DNA of 50,097 nucleotides from Collinsella aerofaciens (GTDB lineage Bacteria > Actinomycetota > Coriobacteriia > Coriobacteriales > Coriobacteriaceae): NCBI GenBank assembly GCA_030826265.1, contig JAPJOH010000008.1, forward strand, positions 18,205 through 68,301, in the 5' to 3' direction. The position numbers were made by a program, and so were the translations under genes. Of this stretch, positions 16,876-25,689 are shown piece by piece. Within the stretch, counting starts at the first letter, position 1, and the number at the start of each line of letters is the position of its first letter. A model generated the notes under the pieces. The model had not been told where the DNA came from. It saw nothing but the letters and a program-made list of their open reading frames with translations, and did no database searches.

Positions 16876-19173
16876 ATGGCAGAAACCAGCAAAAAGATGC
16901 AGATCGTGTTTGCCTCGGCCGAGTGCGCACCGTTTGTTAAGACCGGTGGCCTGGGCGACGTGGCAGGCTCGCTGCCCTCGGCGCTTGTGCGCGCCGGCGC
17001 CGAAGTCATCGTGATGGTGCCCAAGTACGCCACCATCAAGGACGAGTACAAGGCGCAGATGGAGCACTTCTCCGACTTTTACGTGAGCCTGGGCTGGCGC
17101 AACGAGTACTGCGGGCTCGAGAAGCTCGAGCACGACGGCGTCACCTATATGTTCATCGACAACGAGCGCTACTTTGCGCGCGACTATCCGTACGGCTTCT
17201 TTGACGACGGCGAGCGCTTTGCGTTCTTCTCCAAGGCCATCACCGAGAGCCTGCAGCACCTGCCGGCCGGTTTTGAGTGTGACATCCTGCACTGTAACGA
17301 CTGGCAGACGGCACTGGCGCCCGTGTTCTTGCGCGAGTTCTACCAGGGCCTGCCGCTGTATGACCGCGTCAAGACAGTGTTCTCGATCCACAACGTGGCG
17401 TTCCAGGGCCAGTTTAGCGACACCGTGATGGAGGACATCCTGGGCGTGGCGCATATTCCCGCCGCTGCTTCGCAGCTGCGTTGCGACGCCTGCAGCATCA
17501 ACTACATGCTGGGCGCGCTGCGCTATGCCGACGCCATCACCACGGTGAGCCCCACCTATGCCAACGAGATCCAGACGTCCGAGTTTGGCGAGGGCCTGGA
17601 CGGCGTTCTGCGCGAGCGTTCGTACGCGCTGCAGGGCATCCTCAACGGCATTGACGTGGCGGGCTTTGACCCGGCGACCGACAAGCGCATTGCCGCCAAC
17701 TACACGGTTGAAGACCGCTCCGGCAAGGCCGTGTGCAAGGCCAAGCTGCAGGAAGAGCTGGGGCTCGAGGTTCGCGACGACCGCCCGCTCATGGTGATGG
17801 TCACGCGCCTGACGCGCCAAAAGGGCATGGACCTGGTCATGTACGCGCTCGACCGCATTCTGGCCGGCGGCGTGCAGGTGGCGGTGCTGGGCACCGGCGA
17901 CCGCGACTACGAAGACGGCCTGCGCTACTTCCAGGACAAGTACCCCGGCACCATGGCCGCGCGCATCGAGTTCGATCCGGCGCTGTCGCAGCGCATGTAC
18001 GCTGCCGCCGACATGTTCCTGATGCCGTCGAAGTTTGAGCCCTGCGGTCTGTCGCAGATCATCGCCATGCGCTACGGCACCCTGCCCATCGTGCGCGAGA
18101 CCGGTGGCCTGAAGGACACCGTGCAGCCGTACAACGAGTTTACCGGCGAGGGCACGGGCTTCTCGTTTAGCAACTTTAACGGCGACGAGATGGGCGACGC
18201 CGTGTTCCGCGCGGCACGCCTGTTCTGGGACAACCGCGACGCCTGGAATCAGCTGGTCACGCAGGCCATGAGCCAGGACTTTAGCTGGACGCGCTCGGCC
18301 GATAAGTATCTGGACCTGTACTTCTTTATGCACCCGGAGATTGAGAGGCCGGCGGCTGTTGTCGACGAGCCCGAGGCTGTTGCTGAGCCGGTGGCCGCTG
18401 AGCCGGAGCCCAAGGCCGAGGAGAAGCCGGTTGTCGAGGAACCCAAGGCTGAGGAGAAGCCGGTTAAAGCTGAATCTAAGGTGAAGATTGAGGCAGCTCC
18501 CGAGACTGAGGCTAAGCCGGCTGCAAAGTCTGCCGCCAAGAAGACCACGACTCGTAAGACGACGGCTAAGAAGGCCACTCCGACTAAGGCGACGACAACC
18601 AAGACCACCGCTACTAAGACAACGACAACGCGCAAGCGCACGACCGCCGCTGCCAAGAAGTCCGCCGAGGCCGAGGCCGCTCCCGAGGTAAAGGCTGAAG
18701 CCGCCGTCGAGGCCAAGCCCACCGTCAAGGCACCGGCCAAGACCACTACCAAGAAGACGACCGCGACCACCAAAAAGGCAACGGCAGCCAAGAAGTCCAC
18801 GGCAACGAAGTCGACGACCACGAAGGCCGCCACGACCAAGGCAGCCGCAAAGCCGGCCGCCAAAGTCGAGGAGACGCCCGTCGAGGCAAAGCCGGCCGCC
18901 AAGACCACCATGCGCAAGCGCTCTACGACGACGGCCAAAAAGACCACGACCAAGACAGCCGCTCCCAAGGCAGAGGCTAAAGCCAAGGACAAGCCCGCAG
19001 TAAAGGCCGAGCCGGCACCGAAGGCCGCTGAGGTCAAGACCGCTCCGAAGGCTACGGCAAAGACCGAGCCCGCCAAGGAGACCCCGGTCTCCCCTGCCGC
19101 CACGACCGTGGAAAAGGCTCCGACCAAGAAGACCTCCGTCCGCAAGGCAACGGCCACCCGCAAGCGCCGCTAG
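16876..19173 (+). CDS. glgA: Glycogen synthase with very long histone-H1-like tail
   Basis: Elongates alpha-1,4-glucan from ADP-glucose. Residues ~1-485 are a complete GT5 synthase: IVFASAECAPFVKTGGLGDV with the K-T-G-G-L substrate loop, LHCNDWQTALAPVFL, FSIHNVAFQGQF, GILNGIDVAGFDP, MVTRLTRQKGMDLVMYAL, MPSKFEPCGLSQIIAMRYGT and ETGGLKDTV. The remaining ~275 residues are low complexity: first a Pro/Ala/Glu stretch (AEPEPKAEEKPVVEEPK), then Lys/Ala/Thr repeats (AKKTTTRKTTAKKA, TTTKTTATKTTTTRKR) to the C-terminal ATRKRR. Typical GlgA is about 480 aa. The start ATG 16876 follows GGGAGAC; the frame from 16864 is less well placed. Confidence 0.95.
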   Translation: MAETSKKMQIVFASAECAPFVKTGGLGDVAGSLPSALVRAGAEVIVMVPKYATIKDEYKAQMEHFSDFYVSLGWRNEYCGLEKLEHDGVTYMFIDNERYFARDYPYGFFDDGERFAFFSKAITESLQHLPAGFECDILHCNDWQTALAPVFLREFYQGLPLYDRVKTVFSIHNVAFQGQFSDTVMEDILGVAHIPAAASQLRCDACSINYMLGALRYADAITTVSPTYANEIQTSEFGEGLDGVLRERSYALQGILNGIDVAGFDPATDKRIAANYTVEDRSGKAVCKAKLQEELGLEVRDDRPLMVMVTRLTRQKGMDLVMYALDRILAGGVQVAVLGTGDRDYEDGLRYFQDKYPGTMAARIEFDPALSQRMYAAADMFLMPSKFEPCGLSQIIAMRYGTLPIVRETGGLKDTVQPYNEFTGEGTGFSFSNFNGDEMGDAVFRAARLFWDNRDAWNQLVTQAMSQDFSWTRSADKYLDLYFFMHPEIERPAAVVDEPEAVAEPVAAEPEPKAEEKPVVEEPKAEEKPVKAESKVKIEAAPETEAKPAAKSAAKKTTTRKTTAKKATPTKATTTKTTATKTTTTRKRTTAAAKKSAEAEAAPEVKAEAAVEAKPTVKAPAKTTTKKTTATTKKATAAKKSTATKSTTTKAATTKAAAKPAAKVEETPVEAKPAAKTTMRKRSTTTAKKTTTKTAAPKAEAKAKDKPAVKAEPAPKAAEVKTAPKATAKTEPAKETPVSPAATTVEKAPTKKTSVRKATATRKRR

Positions 19174-19211
19174 CCCGCAGACGATCTAAAACCTAATCAA
19201 AACCCTAAACA

Positions 19212-19243
19212 AGGGGCGCTCCAACCGGGCGCCCCTTCTCTGT
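19212..19243 (+). terminator. Terminator after glgA
   Basis: AGGGGCGC-TCCAACCG-GGCGCCCCT stem followed by TCTCTGT, 40 bases after the glgA stop. It ends the glycogen operon before the separately controlled GH13-GH77 gene. Confidence 0.75.
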
Positions 19244-19250
19244 AGATAGT

Positions 19251-19331
19251 TGGTAAAACGATTTTCTAGGACAACCGTTCGCCGATGGTAAACGGATGTT
19301 GTTTATACAGCCTGTGTATAAAAGATATACT
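19251..19331 (+). promoter_or_regulatory. Operator-like palindromes and candidate -10 before the GH13-GH77 gene
   Basis: TGGTAAAACGATTTTC (19251-19266) carries the same half-site as the HAD/glgB palindromes. A second perfect inverted repeat TTATACA-GCCTG-TGTATAA lies at 19303-19321, and TATACT at 19326-19331 could be a -10 box. These elements support non-coding status for the segment before the chosen start at 19392. Confidence 0.45.
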
Positions 19332-19391
19332 TACAAGTTGCGCGTAAAGCCATGGCCCGCAGGCCGTGATTCTATTGAACTGGACCGTATT

Positions 19392-22300
19392 ATGAGATTG
19401 ATTCACAACAGCCGTCTGCCGCAGTTTCGCACTCCGTTTGGCGCTGTGACCACAGGAACTACCCTTTCGCTCTCCGTGATTCTGGAGGATGCCGATCCCA
19501 ACCAGGCAACGCTTACGTTGCGTACCTGGGTCGATGAGATCGGTGAGTCTCGGTATCCCATGACGCACGAGGGCGACGGCATCTTTACCGCCGAGCTGGA
19601 GTGCTCCGAGCCCTGTCTTATCTGGTACAGCTTTATCTGCAATATCGAGGGCCAGCCCGAGGTCCGCTTGGGCGCACCGCAGGGTCGCACCGGTGGCGAG
19701 GGCGTAACTTACGACTACGCCGAGGTGCCGTCCTTCCAGATTACCGTCTATAAGCACCGCGAAGTGCGTCCCGAGTGGTACGAGCGTGGCATGGTCTACC
19801 AGATCTTCCCCGATCGCTACGCCCGTGACGAAAACTGGCGCGAGCGCACGCTGGCCGAGGTCGAAAAACCGCGCAACGGAATCCAGCGCCGTATGGTCGA
19901 GGACTGGAACGAGCCGCCCGTATACGAGCGCGCCGAGGATGGCTCCATCAAGACCTGGGACTTCTACGGCGGCTCGCTCAAGGGCATCCAAAATGACCTG
20001 CCCCGCATCGCGGAGCTGGGCTTTACGGCCATCTACCTCAACCCCATCTTTGAGGCCGCGAGCAACCACCGCTACGACACGGCCGACTACACCAAGATCG
20101 ACCCAATCCTGGGCACCGAGCAGGACTTTACCGAGCTGTGCCAGGCAGCCGAGAAGCTGGGCATCTCCATCATCCTGGACGGCGTTTTTAACCATACGGG
20201 TGACGACTCCATCTATTTCAACCGCTACGGCAACTACCCCGGCGTGGGCGCGTGGCAGAGCGAGGACTCGCCGTGGCGCGATGCGTTTTATTTCCACGAG
20301 GACGGCTCGTACGACTGCTGGTGGGGCGTGGGCAACATGCCCGCCATCAATGAGAGCTCCGAGCTGGTACGCGAGCGGCTCCTGGGCAAGGACGGCGTGA
20401 TCCGTAAATGGCTACGTGCCGGCGCTCATGGCTGGCGCCTAGACGTGGCCGACGAGCTTTCGGACGATTTCCTGACCGAGATCAAGAAGGCAGTACTTGC
20501 CGAAAAGCCCGATGCTCTGTTGCTCGGCGAGGTCTGGGAAGACGCCTCCAACAAGATCAGCTACGGTCATCTGCGTCGCTATCTACAAGGCTCCGAGCTC
20601 GACTCGGCCATGGATTATCCCTTCCGCGACATGGTCATCGGCTTTTTGATGGGCTACAAAAACGCCTACCAAGCTGCCGAGGATATCGAGACCCTACGCG
20701 AGAACTATCCGCGCGAGGCATTGTCCTGCGCGCTCAATCTGCTGTCGAGCCACGACCGTCCTCGCATCATCTCGGTGCTCGGCGGCGGCCCCGACGAGTC
20801 GCAGCTGCCCGAGTGCGAGCGCAGCAAATGGCGCTTGGATGAAGGCGCGATGGGCCTGGCCAAGAGCCGTTTTTGGCTTGCCACGCTTATGCAGATGACC
20901 TTCCCCGGCGTGCCTTCGATTTACTACGGCGACGAGTACGGCTTGGAGGGTCTTACCGACCCGGGCAACCGTCGCACCCTGCCGACCAAGGACCAACTGC
21001 ACGACTTCGACACGCTGGCTATTGTCAAAAACGCATCTGCTGTGCGCCGCGCCCTGCCGTTTATGATCGACGGTGAAATCAAGGCCTTCGCGCTCAATGA
21101 CGAGGTGCTGGCCTACAACCGCACCGGTAAAGACGGCGAGTCCGCGACAGTAATCATCAACCGCAGCCTGCGCAATTCACACCGCGTGACGATTCCGGCG
21201 CTCGGCGAATGCGCGAGCGATGTGATTAGTGGCCACGAATGCGAAATCCACAACGGCACGGTCACGCTCGATCTGTATCCGCTGGGCTCGTCGATCATCT
21301 ATCACCATGCCGAGCAGCGCCTGCAGGAGCCGCTCGATCACGGTGCGGGTGTTGTGTGCCATATCACATCGGTGCCGACCGACGACGGCAAGCCCGGTAC
21401 GATCGGCGCGCCCACGCGTCGTTTTATCGACCATCTGGCCGCCATGGGCATGCGCTACTGGCAGGTTCTCCCCGTCAACCCCACGGACTTCTTCCGCTCC
21501 CCTTACGCCGGTCCTTCGGCCTTTGCAGGCAATATCGACCTGCTGCCCGAAAGCCACGAGGAGCTGGCCGCCGACTTTGAGACCTGGAAGACCCGCGGCG
21601 GCGAGGATGCCGACCCGCTGTACACAGCGTTTAAGCATCGCAATGCCGATTGGCTCGAGAAATACTGCGTCTACATGGCCGTTAAGAAGTACTTTGAGGG
21701 CGAGTCGCGCCACGATTGGCCGGCAGATGTCGCGCGCTACAACGAGCATCTGATCGACGACAAGCGCTTCCACAACGAGGCCGAGCTTCAGGCGTACATG
21801 CAGTACCGCTTTGACCTGGCTTGGTGCGAGCTCATGAACTATGCACACAAGAAGGGCATCGAGGTCATCGGCGATATCCCTATGTACGTGTCCGACGATT
21901 CGGCAGATGCGTGGAGCGAACCCGAGAACTTCTGGCTGTCCGATACCGGCAAGGCGATTGAGATTTCCGGTGCGCCGCCCGACAACTTTGCGCCCGAGGG
22001 TCAGGTGTGGGGCAACCCGACGTTCCGCTGGGACCACATGAAGCAGAACGGCTATAGCTGGTGGATGGATCGCCTGCGTCGTGCGTTCTCGCTCTACGAC
22101 CGCGTGCGCCTGGATCACTTCCTGGGCTTCCACAGCTACTTCAGTATCCCCGCTGGCAAGGCTTGCGCCGAAGGTCGCTGGCTGGCGGGACCGGGCAAGG
22201 ACCTGTTTCAGACCGCCTATGACGAGCTGGGTCCGCTCAACTTTATCGCCGAGGACCTGGGCTATTTGACGCCCGGTGTTCGCGCCATGGCCTCGACCTG

Positions 22301-22688
22301 TGGTTTCCCCGGCATGGACGTGCTAGAGTTTGGCGACTACGACGTCCGCAACGGGATTAACCCCACGCCCGGCAAGATCCTGTATACCTCGACGCACGAC
22401 ACGTCGACGCTCGCCGGTTGGTGCACGCGCTCCTTTGCGGGCGGCGACGAGCCGAGCGGCAAGGAGTTCGCCGGTAAGCTGATGGGCGACGCGCTGGCAA
22501 GCGACGCACCGCTCGTGATGATGCCGCTGCAAGACGTGCTGGGTTTGGGCGACGATGCGCGCATGAACGTGCCGGGTGTCGCCACGGGAAACTGGACCTG
22601 GCAGGCCGATGAGGCTGATATCGAGGCGGCTGAGGAAAAAACTGCACAGCTCCTGCGCAACACCCATAGATTCTGGGGCGAAGCGTGA
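19392..22688 (+). CDS. GH13 alpha-glucanase fused to GH77 4-alpha-glucanotransferase
   Basis: About 1,098 aa with two enzymes in one chain. Residues ~1-110 resemble the N-terminal beta domain of neopullulanase/cyclomaltodextrinase (SRLPQFRTPFGAV). Residues ~130-610 form a GH13 barrel: YQIFPDRYARD, region I DGVFNHTG, region II HGWRLDVADE, region III LLGEVWED, region IV SSHDRPRI. Residues ~620-1,098 form a MalQ-type GH77 domain: YWQVLPVNPTDFFRSPYAGP, VIGDIPMYVSDDSADAW, VRLDHFLGFHSYF (nucleophile Asp), NFIAEDLGYLTP (acid/base Glu) and YTSTHDTSTLAGW. The start ATG 19392 is chosen because homology begins there; a frame from 19296 would cover promoter-like DNA. The enzyme should hydrolyse and disproportionate maltodextrins left by GlgP. 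Location: cytoplasm, no signal peptide. Confidence 0.93.
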   Translation: MRLIHNSRLPQFRTPFGAVTTGTTLSLSVILEDADPNQATLTLRTWVDEIGESRYPMTHEGDGIFTAELECSEPCLIWYSFICNIEGQPEVRLGAPQGRTGGEGVTYDYAEVPSFQITVYKHREVRPEWYERGMVYQIFPDRYARDENWRERTLAEVEKPRNGIQRRMVEDWNEPPVYERAEDGSIKTWDFYGGSLKGIQNDLPRIAELGFTAIYLNPIFEAASNHRYDTADYTKIDPILGTEQDFTELCQAAEKLGISIILDGVFNHTGDDSIYFNRYGNYPGVGAWQSEDSPWRDAFYFHEDGSYDCWWGVGNMPAINESSELVRERLLGKDGVIRKWLRAGAHGWRLDVADELSDDFLTEIKKAVLAEKPDALLLGEVWEDASNKISYGHLRRYLQGSELDSAMDYPFRDMVIGFLMGYKNAYQAAEDIETLRENYPREALSCALNLLSSHDRPRIISVLGGGPDESQLPECERSKWRLDEGAMGLAKSRFWLATLMQMTFPGVPSIYYGDEYGLEGLTDPGNRRTLPTKDQLHDFDTLAIVKNASAVRRALPFMIDGEIKAFALNDEVLAYNRTGKDGESATVIINRSLRNSHRVTIPALGECASDVISGHECEIHNGTVTLDLYPLGSSIIYHHAEQRLQEPLDHGAGVVCHITSVPTDDGKPGTIGAPTRRFIDHLAAMGMRYWQVLPVNPTDFFRSPYAGPSAFAGNIDLLPESHEELAADFETWKTRGGEDADPLYTAFKHRNADWLEKYCVYMAVKKYFEGESRHDWPADVARYNEHLIDDKRFHNEAELQAYMQYRFDLAWCELMNYAHKKGIEVIGDIPMYVSDDSADAWSEPENFWLSDTGKAIEISGAPPDNFAPEGQVWGNPTFRWDHMKQNGYSWWMDRLRRAFSLYDRVRLDHFLGFHSYFSIPAGKACAEGRWLAGPGKDLFQTAYDELGPLNFIAEDLGYLTPGVRAMASTCGFPGMDVLEFGDYDVRNGINPTPGKILYTSTHDTSTLAGWCTRSFAGGDEPSGKEFAGKLMGDALASDAPLVMMPLQDVLGLGDDARMNVPGVATGNWTWQADEADIEAAEEKTAQLLRNTHRFWGEA

Positions 22689-22732
22689 TAAAACCCCCGA
22701 TATAGGGTACAGTTACGGACGTTTGAATTTAT

Positions 22733-22757
22733 GCGGGCAGAGCGATCTGCCCGCTTT
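22733..22757 (+). terminator. Terminator after the GH13-GH77 gene
   Basis: GCGGGCAG-AGCGAT-CTGCCCGC-TTT hairpin 44 bases after the stop and 20 bases before the FmdB-type gene. The short T-run suggests partial termination. Confidence 0.65.
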
Positions 22758-22776
22758 GTGCTGAAAAGGAAGTATT

Positions 22777-23013
22777 ATGGCGCGCTACGATTACAAGTGC
22801 TCGAGCTGCGGCAACGTGTTTGAGGTTGAGCATCCCATGTCCGAGACCCCCGAGGTCGTGTGCCCGAGCTGCGGCGCTCCGGCCGCCAAGACGTTCTCGG
22901 CCAGTGGCATCAAGTTTGAGGGCAGCGGTTTCTACAACACAGACCAGCGAAGTGGCGGTTCCAGCACCAGCGCCACCAGCGGCTGCTGCGCCAACTGCCC
23001 GCATAACCACTAG
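22777..23013 (+). CDS. FmdB-family zinc-ribbon protein
   Basis: 78 aa small regulatory-type protein. The N-terminus ARYDYKCSSCGNVFEVEH and VVCPSCGAPAAKTFSASG give the two Cys-x-x-Cys knuckles of the FmdB/CxxC_CxxC_SSSS zinc ribbon. A Gly/Ser-rich linker leads to a C-terminal CCANCPHNH, a second Cys/His cluster. It starts behind AAAAGGAAGTATT. The function of the family is not established; an FmdB homologue was proposed to regulate amidase genes. It stands alone between two hairpins. Confidence 0.88.
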   Translation: MARYDYKCSSCGNVFEVEHPMSETPEVVCPSCGAPAAKTFSASGIKFEGSGFYNTDQRSGGSSTSATSGCCANCPHNH

Positions 23014-23021
23014 AAACAACA

Positions 23022-23060
23022 CGGCCCCGCGATCAACATCGATCGCGGGGCCGTTTCTTT
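23022..23060. terminator. Terminator after the FmdB-type gene
   Basis: CGGCCCCGCGATC-AACATC-GATCGCGGGGCCG, a perfect 13-bp stem followed by TTTCTTT on the plus strand. It lies eight bases past the stop codon. Converging rsmB transcription (minus) is likely also slowed here. Confidence 0.9.
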
Positions 23061-23081
23061 AGCTACCCAGGTTTCCTTATG

Positions 23082-23148
23082 AGTTGCGGTGAAATAAGGA
23101 CTGTTTGGCGGCTAGAAGCCTATATTCAATCCCTATTTCACCGCAACT
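23082..23148. repeat. Dispersed ~70-bp palindromic element, copy A
   Basis: Ends are the inverted pair AGTTGCGGTGAAATA / TATTTCACCGCAACT (15-bp arms). Its reverse complement aligns along its whole length with 39531-39599, including the inner strings GGGA(T/C)TGAATAT and TCTAGC(C/A)GC. Two copies in opposite orientation in one 50-kb window indicate a dispersed, probably mobilised, non-coding repeat. Confidence 0.85.
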
Positions 23149-23154
23149 TAGTAG

Positions 23155-24555
23155 CTACTTGTGGACCAGGCGGGCGCAGAAGTGGCCGTCGTAGGAATCG
23201 GCGTTTACCGGTACGCTTTGGAAGAGGCCTCGATCGTTCTGGCGTACGGATACGAGTTTCTTGGCCTGATCGAACTCGGGGAGTTGCAGAATCTGTGCCT
23301 CGGAAAGCAGTGCCACGCTAAAGCCGGCACCCTCGGGAGAAGCAAGGAAAGCATCCACCACCTGCGTGTTCTCCTCGTCGAAGACCGAGCACGTCGCATA
23401 GATGAGCTCGCCGCCGGCAGCTACGCGCGCAGCAGCCTCTTTGAGCATCGTCAGCTGCAGCTTGGGCAGCTCGCACGTGACGTCACGCTCGGTCAGGCGC
23501 CACGGGATCTCGGGATGACGACGCATGGTTCCGGTGCCAGAGCACGGTGCATCGATAAAGACCGTGTCGAACTTAACCGGCTTGCCAAGCATGGCATCAA
23601 ACGATGTGAGCACCTCATCAAGCTCGCAGGCATCACCCGAAACCGTACGAACGCCCTGAATACCGGCCTTATGAAGGCGAGCGAGATTCAGATCGCACTT
23701 GCGATCATGCAGATCGAGCGCAGTATGCTGACGCTCATAACCGGCACGTTTGGCCTGGCACATTATCACATAGGTCTTGGTGCCACGACCGGCGCCGATC
23801 TCAAGGCAGCTTCCGGGGCGCGTGGCGGCCGTGGCGATGAGCTGCGCATTGAGGTCAGATGCCACCGCGGCAGCACGCTCAAACACACCCGAAGCAACCG
23901 TGACCTGCGCATCGACCGGCGCATGGCAGCCCGGAAAGACAGGCGCGACGAGCTGCGAGATATACGGATCTGGCTTGGTCGCAAAAGCGTTTTCGTGCAG
24001 AGCAAGCGGCGCAGGCGCCAGATTGCCGGCAAAGTTGAGCGCACCCTCGGGCGTGTCGAACGACGCCATAATGCGAGTGCACAGCCAACGCGGAAGGCCC
24101 ATCAGGCGCGACAGGCGAACCAAACGGCGCTCGGACTCATCGGCATCGGCCGCCGTAGCAAAGTCCTCAACATTGTCTGAAACCTTATGGAGTACAGCAT
24201 TGGCCAAGCCAGCGGCGGACTTAGCACCGCAGCGAACCAGCTCAACTCCCTGACTTACGGCAACGCGGCCAGGCGTATGCAGGTAGAGCATCTCGAAGGC
24301 CGAGATACGAAGCGCCATGCGCACACGCGGAGCGACCTTTTTGGGCTTATCGAGAAACTGGTCGAGCAGCTCGTCCAAAATACCCTGCGTGGCGGCAACA
24401 CCCAGCGCCAAGCGGGCGGCAAAAGCGGAATCGCGCTGGTCAATGGCCTTGGCGGAAGCACGGGACGAGAGCACGTCGCGCGCGTACATGCCGCGGCGAT
24501 CGGCCTCCATCAGCACATCGAGCGCAAGCTTGCGCGCGGGAGACAGCTTGCTCAT
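23155..24555 (-). CDS. rsmB: 16S rRNA (cytosine-967-C5) methyltransferase RsmB
   Basis: SAM-dependent m5C methyltransferase of 16S rRNA, about 466 aa. Residues ~1-140 are the NusB-like RNA-binding domain (SPARKLALDVLMEADRRGMY, FEMLYLHTPGRVAVSQGVEL). The Fmu/NOL1 catalytic domain has SCLEIGAGRGTKTYVIM for SAM, DTVFIDAPCSGTGTMRRHPE with motif-IV Cys, and LIYATCSVFDEENTQVVDAF with the motif-VI Cys nucleophile. The start at 24555 overlaps the fmt stop in ATGA; the frame to 24603 is rejected. Operon with def and fmt, a common bacterial arrangement of translation genes. Confidence 0.94.
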   Translation of the reverse strand: MSKLSPARKLALDVLMEADRRGMYARDVLSSRASAKAIDQRDSAFAARLALGVAATQGILDELLDQFLDKPKKVAPRVRMALRISAFEMLYLHTPGRVAVSQGVELVRCGAKSAAGLANAVLHKVSDNVEDFATAADADESERRLVRLSRLMGLPRWLCTRIMASFDTPEGALNFAGNLAPAPLALHENAFATKPDPYISQLVAPVFPGCHAPVDAQVTVASGVFERAAAVASDLNAQLIATAATRPGSCLEIGAGRGTKTYVIMCQAKRAGYERQHTALDLHDRKCDLNLARLHKAGIQGVRTVSGDACELDEVLTSFDAMLGKPVKFDTVFIDAPCSGTGTMRRHPEIPWRLTERDVTCELPKLQLTMLKEAAARVAAGGELIYATCSVFDEENTQVVDAFLASPEGAGFSVALLSEAQILQLPEFDQAKKLVSVRQNDRGLFQSVPVNADSYDGHFCARLVHK

Positions 24556-25472
24556 GACAAAACACCCCACGAAAGATCGGCACCCTGCAGGCCAGCAGCC
24601 CAAGCAGAAGCGGCCATAGCACGCTTGCCATCAGGCTTAACCTCGAGCAACTCAACCGAGCCATCGGAAAGGCCAAGGTAAACACGCTTAGCCTGAACGG
24701 CGACGAGCCCCTCACCAAGCGACACATCAGCCGGCGCAGCGTCGAGCACGCGCACGGTCTTGCCGGCAATCACGCAACGAGCAGGCGCGGTATCGGACGA
24801 GGCCAGCACATGATGCACGCAATCAAGCGCCGCCATGTGCGGATCCAAGCGCATCTCCTGCTTAGAAATCTTGGCAGCATGGGTAACAAGCGACTCATCC
24901 TGTTCAGTCCACACGGCGGTGCCATCGGCAAGCGAAGGAAGCGTATCGGCAAGCAGTTTGCCGCCGAGCTCAGCGAGCTCCATAGTCAGCGCCTCAGCAT
25001 GCTTACCGGCAACCGAGGTCGAGGCCTGCGCACAATAGGCGCCGGTATCCACGCCATGCCCAATGCGCATAATAGAAACGCCAGCAATCTCATCACCAGC
25101 AAGAATGGCACGCTGAATAGGAGCAGCCCCACGCCAACGAGGCAGCAGCGAAGCATGAACATTCACAATACCAAGCGGCGCCATATGCAGCACGTCATCG
25201 GGCAAAATGCAACCATAAGCAGCCACACAGAAAATATCGGCATCCGCAGCTTGGAGCGCCTCAACAACCTCAGGCGTCATACGATTGGCCTCAACGACCG
25301 GCAACCCCAGCTCAAGCGCCTTAGCCTTAACAGGAGACGGCTCCAACTTTTTACCACGCCCACGAACAGCATCGGGACGAGTAACAACAAGTGTAATCTC
25401 GTTGTCAGCCTCAACAAGCGAAGTCAGCGAAGGCACAGCAAAATCAGGCGTACCCATAAACACAATACGCAT
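24552..25472 (-). CDS. fmt: Methionyl-tRNA formyltransferase
   Basis: Formylates Met-tRNA(fMet) using 10-formyltetrahydrofolate. 306 aa. The N-terminal formyltransferase domain has MRIVFMGTPDFAVPSLTSLV, AAYGCILPDDVLHMAPLGIV, NVHASLLPRWRGAAPIQRAI with the catalytic Asn-His region, and GVSIMRIGHGVDTGAYCAQ. The C-terminal OB-like domain runs from about residue 205. It is translationally coupled to rsmB by ATGA and lies 327 bases downstream of def, with inverted repeats between them. TCTCCTCTC on the given strand corresponds to the SD GAGAGGAGA before the start. Confidence 0.96.
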   Translation of the reverse strand: MRIVFMGTPDFAVPSLTSLVEADNEITLVVTRPDAVRGRGKKLEPSPVKAKALELGLPVVEANRMTPEVVEALQAADADIFCVAAYGCILPDDVLHMAPLGIVNVHASLLPRWRGAAPIQRAILAGDEIAGVSIMRIGHGVDTGAYCAQASTSVAGKHAEALTMELAELGGKLLADTLPSLADGTAVWTEQDESLVTHAAKISKQEMRLDPHMAALDCVHHVLASSDTAPARCVIAGKTVRVLDAAPADVSLGEGLVAVQAKRVYLGLSDGSVELLEVKPDGKRAMAASAWAAGLQGADLSWGVLS

Positions 25473-25689
25473 AAAAGATAGTCTCCTCTCAATAACGAGC
25501 CGAGACGGCTACAAAAAAGCGTTCCAGGTCGCAAGCGCACCCAGCCGCAATAACAATTCAACAGAAACAAATATACCCAAAAACAAAGAAAGAGCCGCAT
25601 AAAAGCAGCTCTTCCAACAAAGCAATTATCAGCGAAGACGCCCCTCCCTGGCCCAACGGCACCCGGGCGAAGCAAGCCAGAACAACGCA
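25473..25689. other. Non-coding fmt-def spacer, AT-rich part
   Basis: No gene seen. Contains a weak stem AGAGCCGC-ATAAAA-GCAGCTCT near 25590-25612 and A-rich DNA. Downstream-facing signals for fmt (minus) presumably lie here. Confidence 0.4.

Noticed and set aside
19296..19391. Upstream start for the GH13-GH77 gene at 19296
   Set aside because: This segment contains a palindrome and a -10-like box, and its translation has no family resemblance; homology starts at the ATG at 19392.
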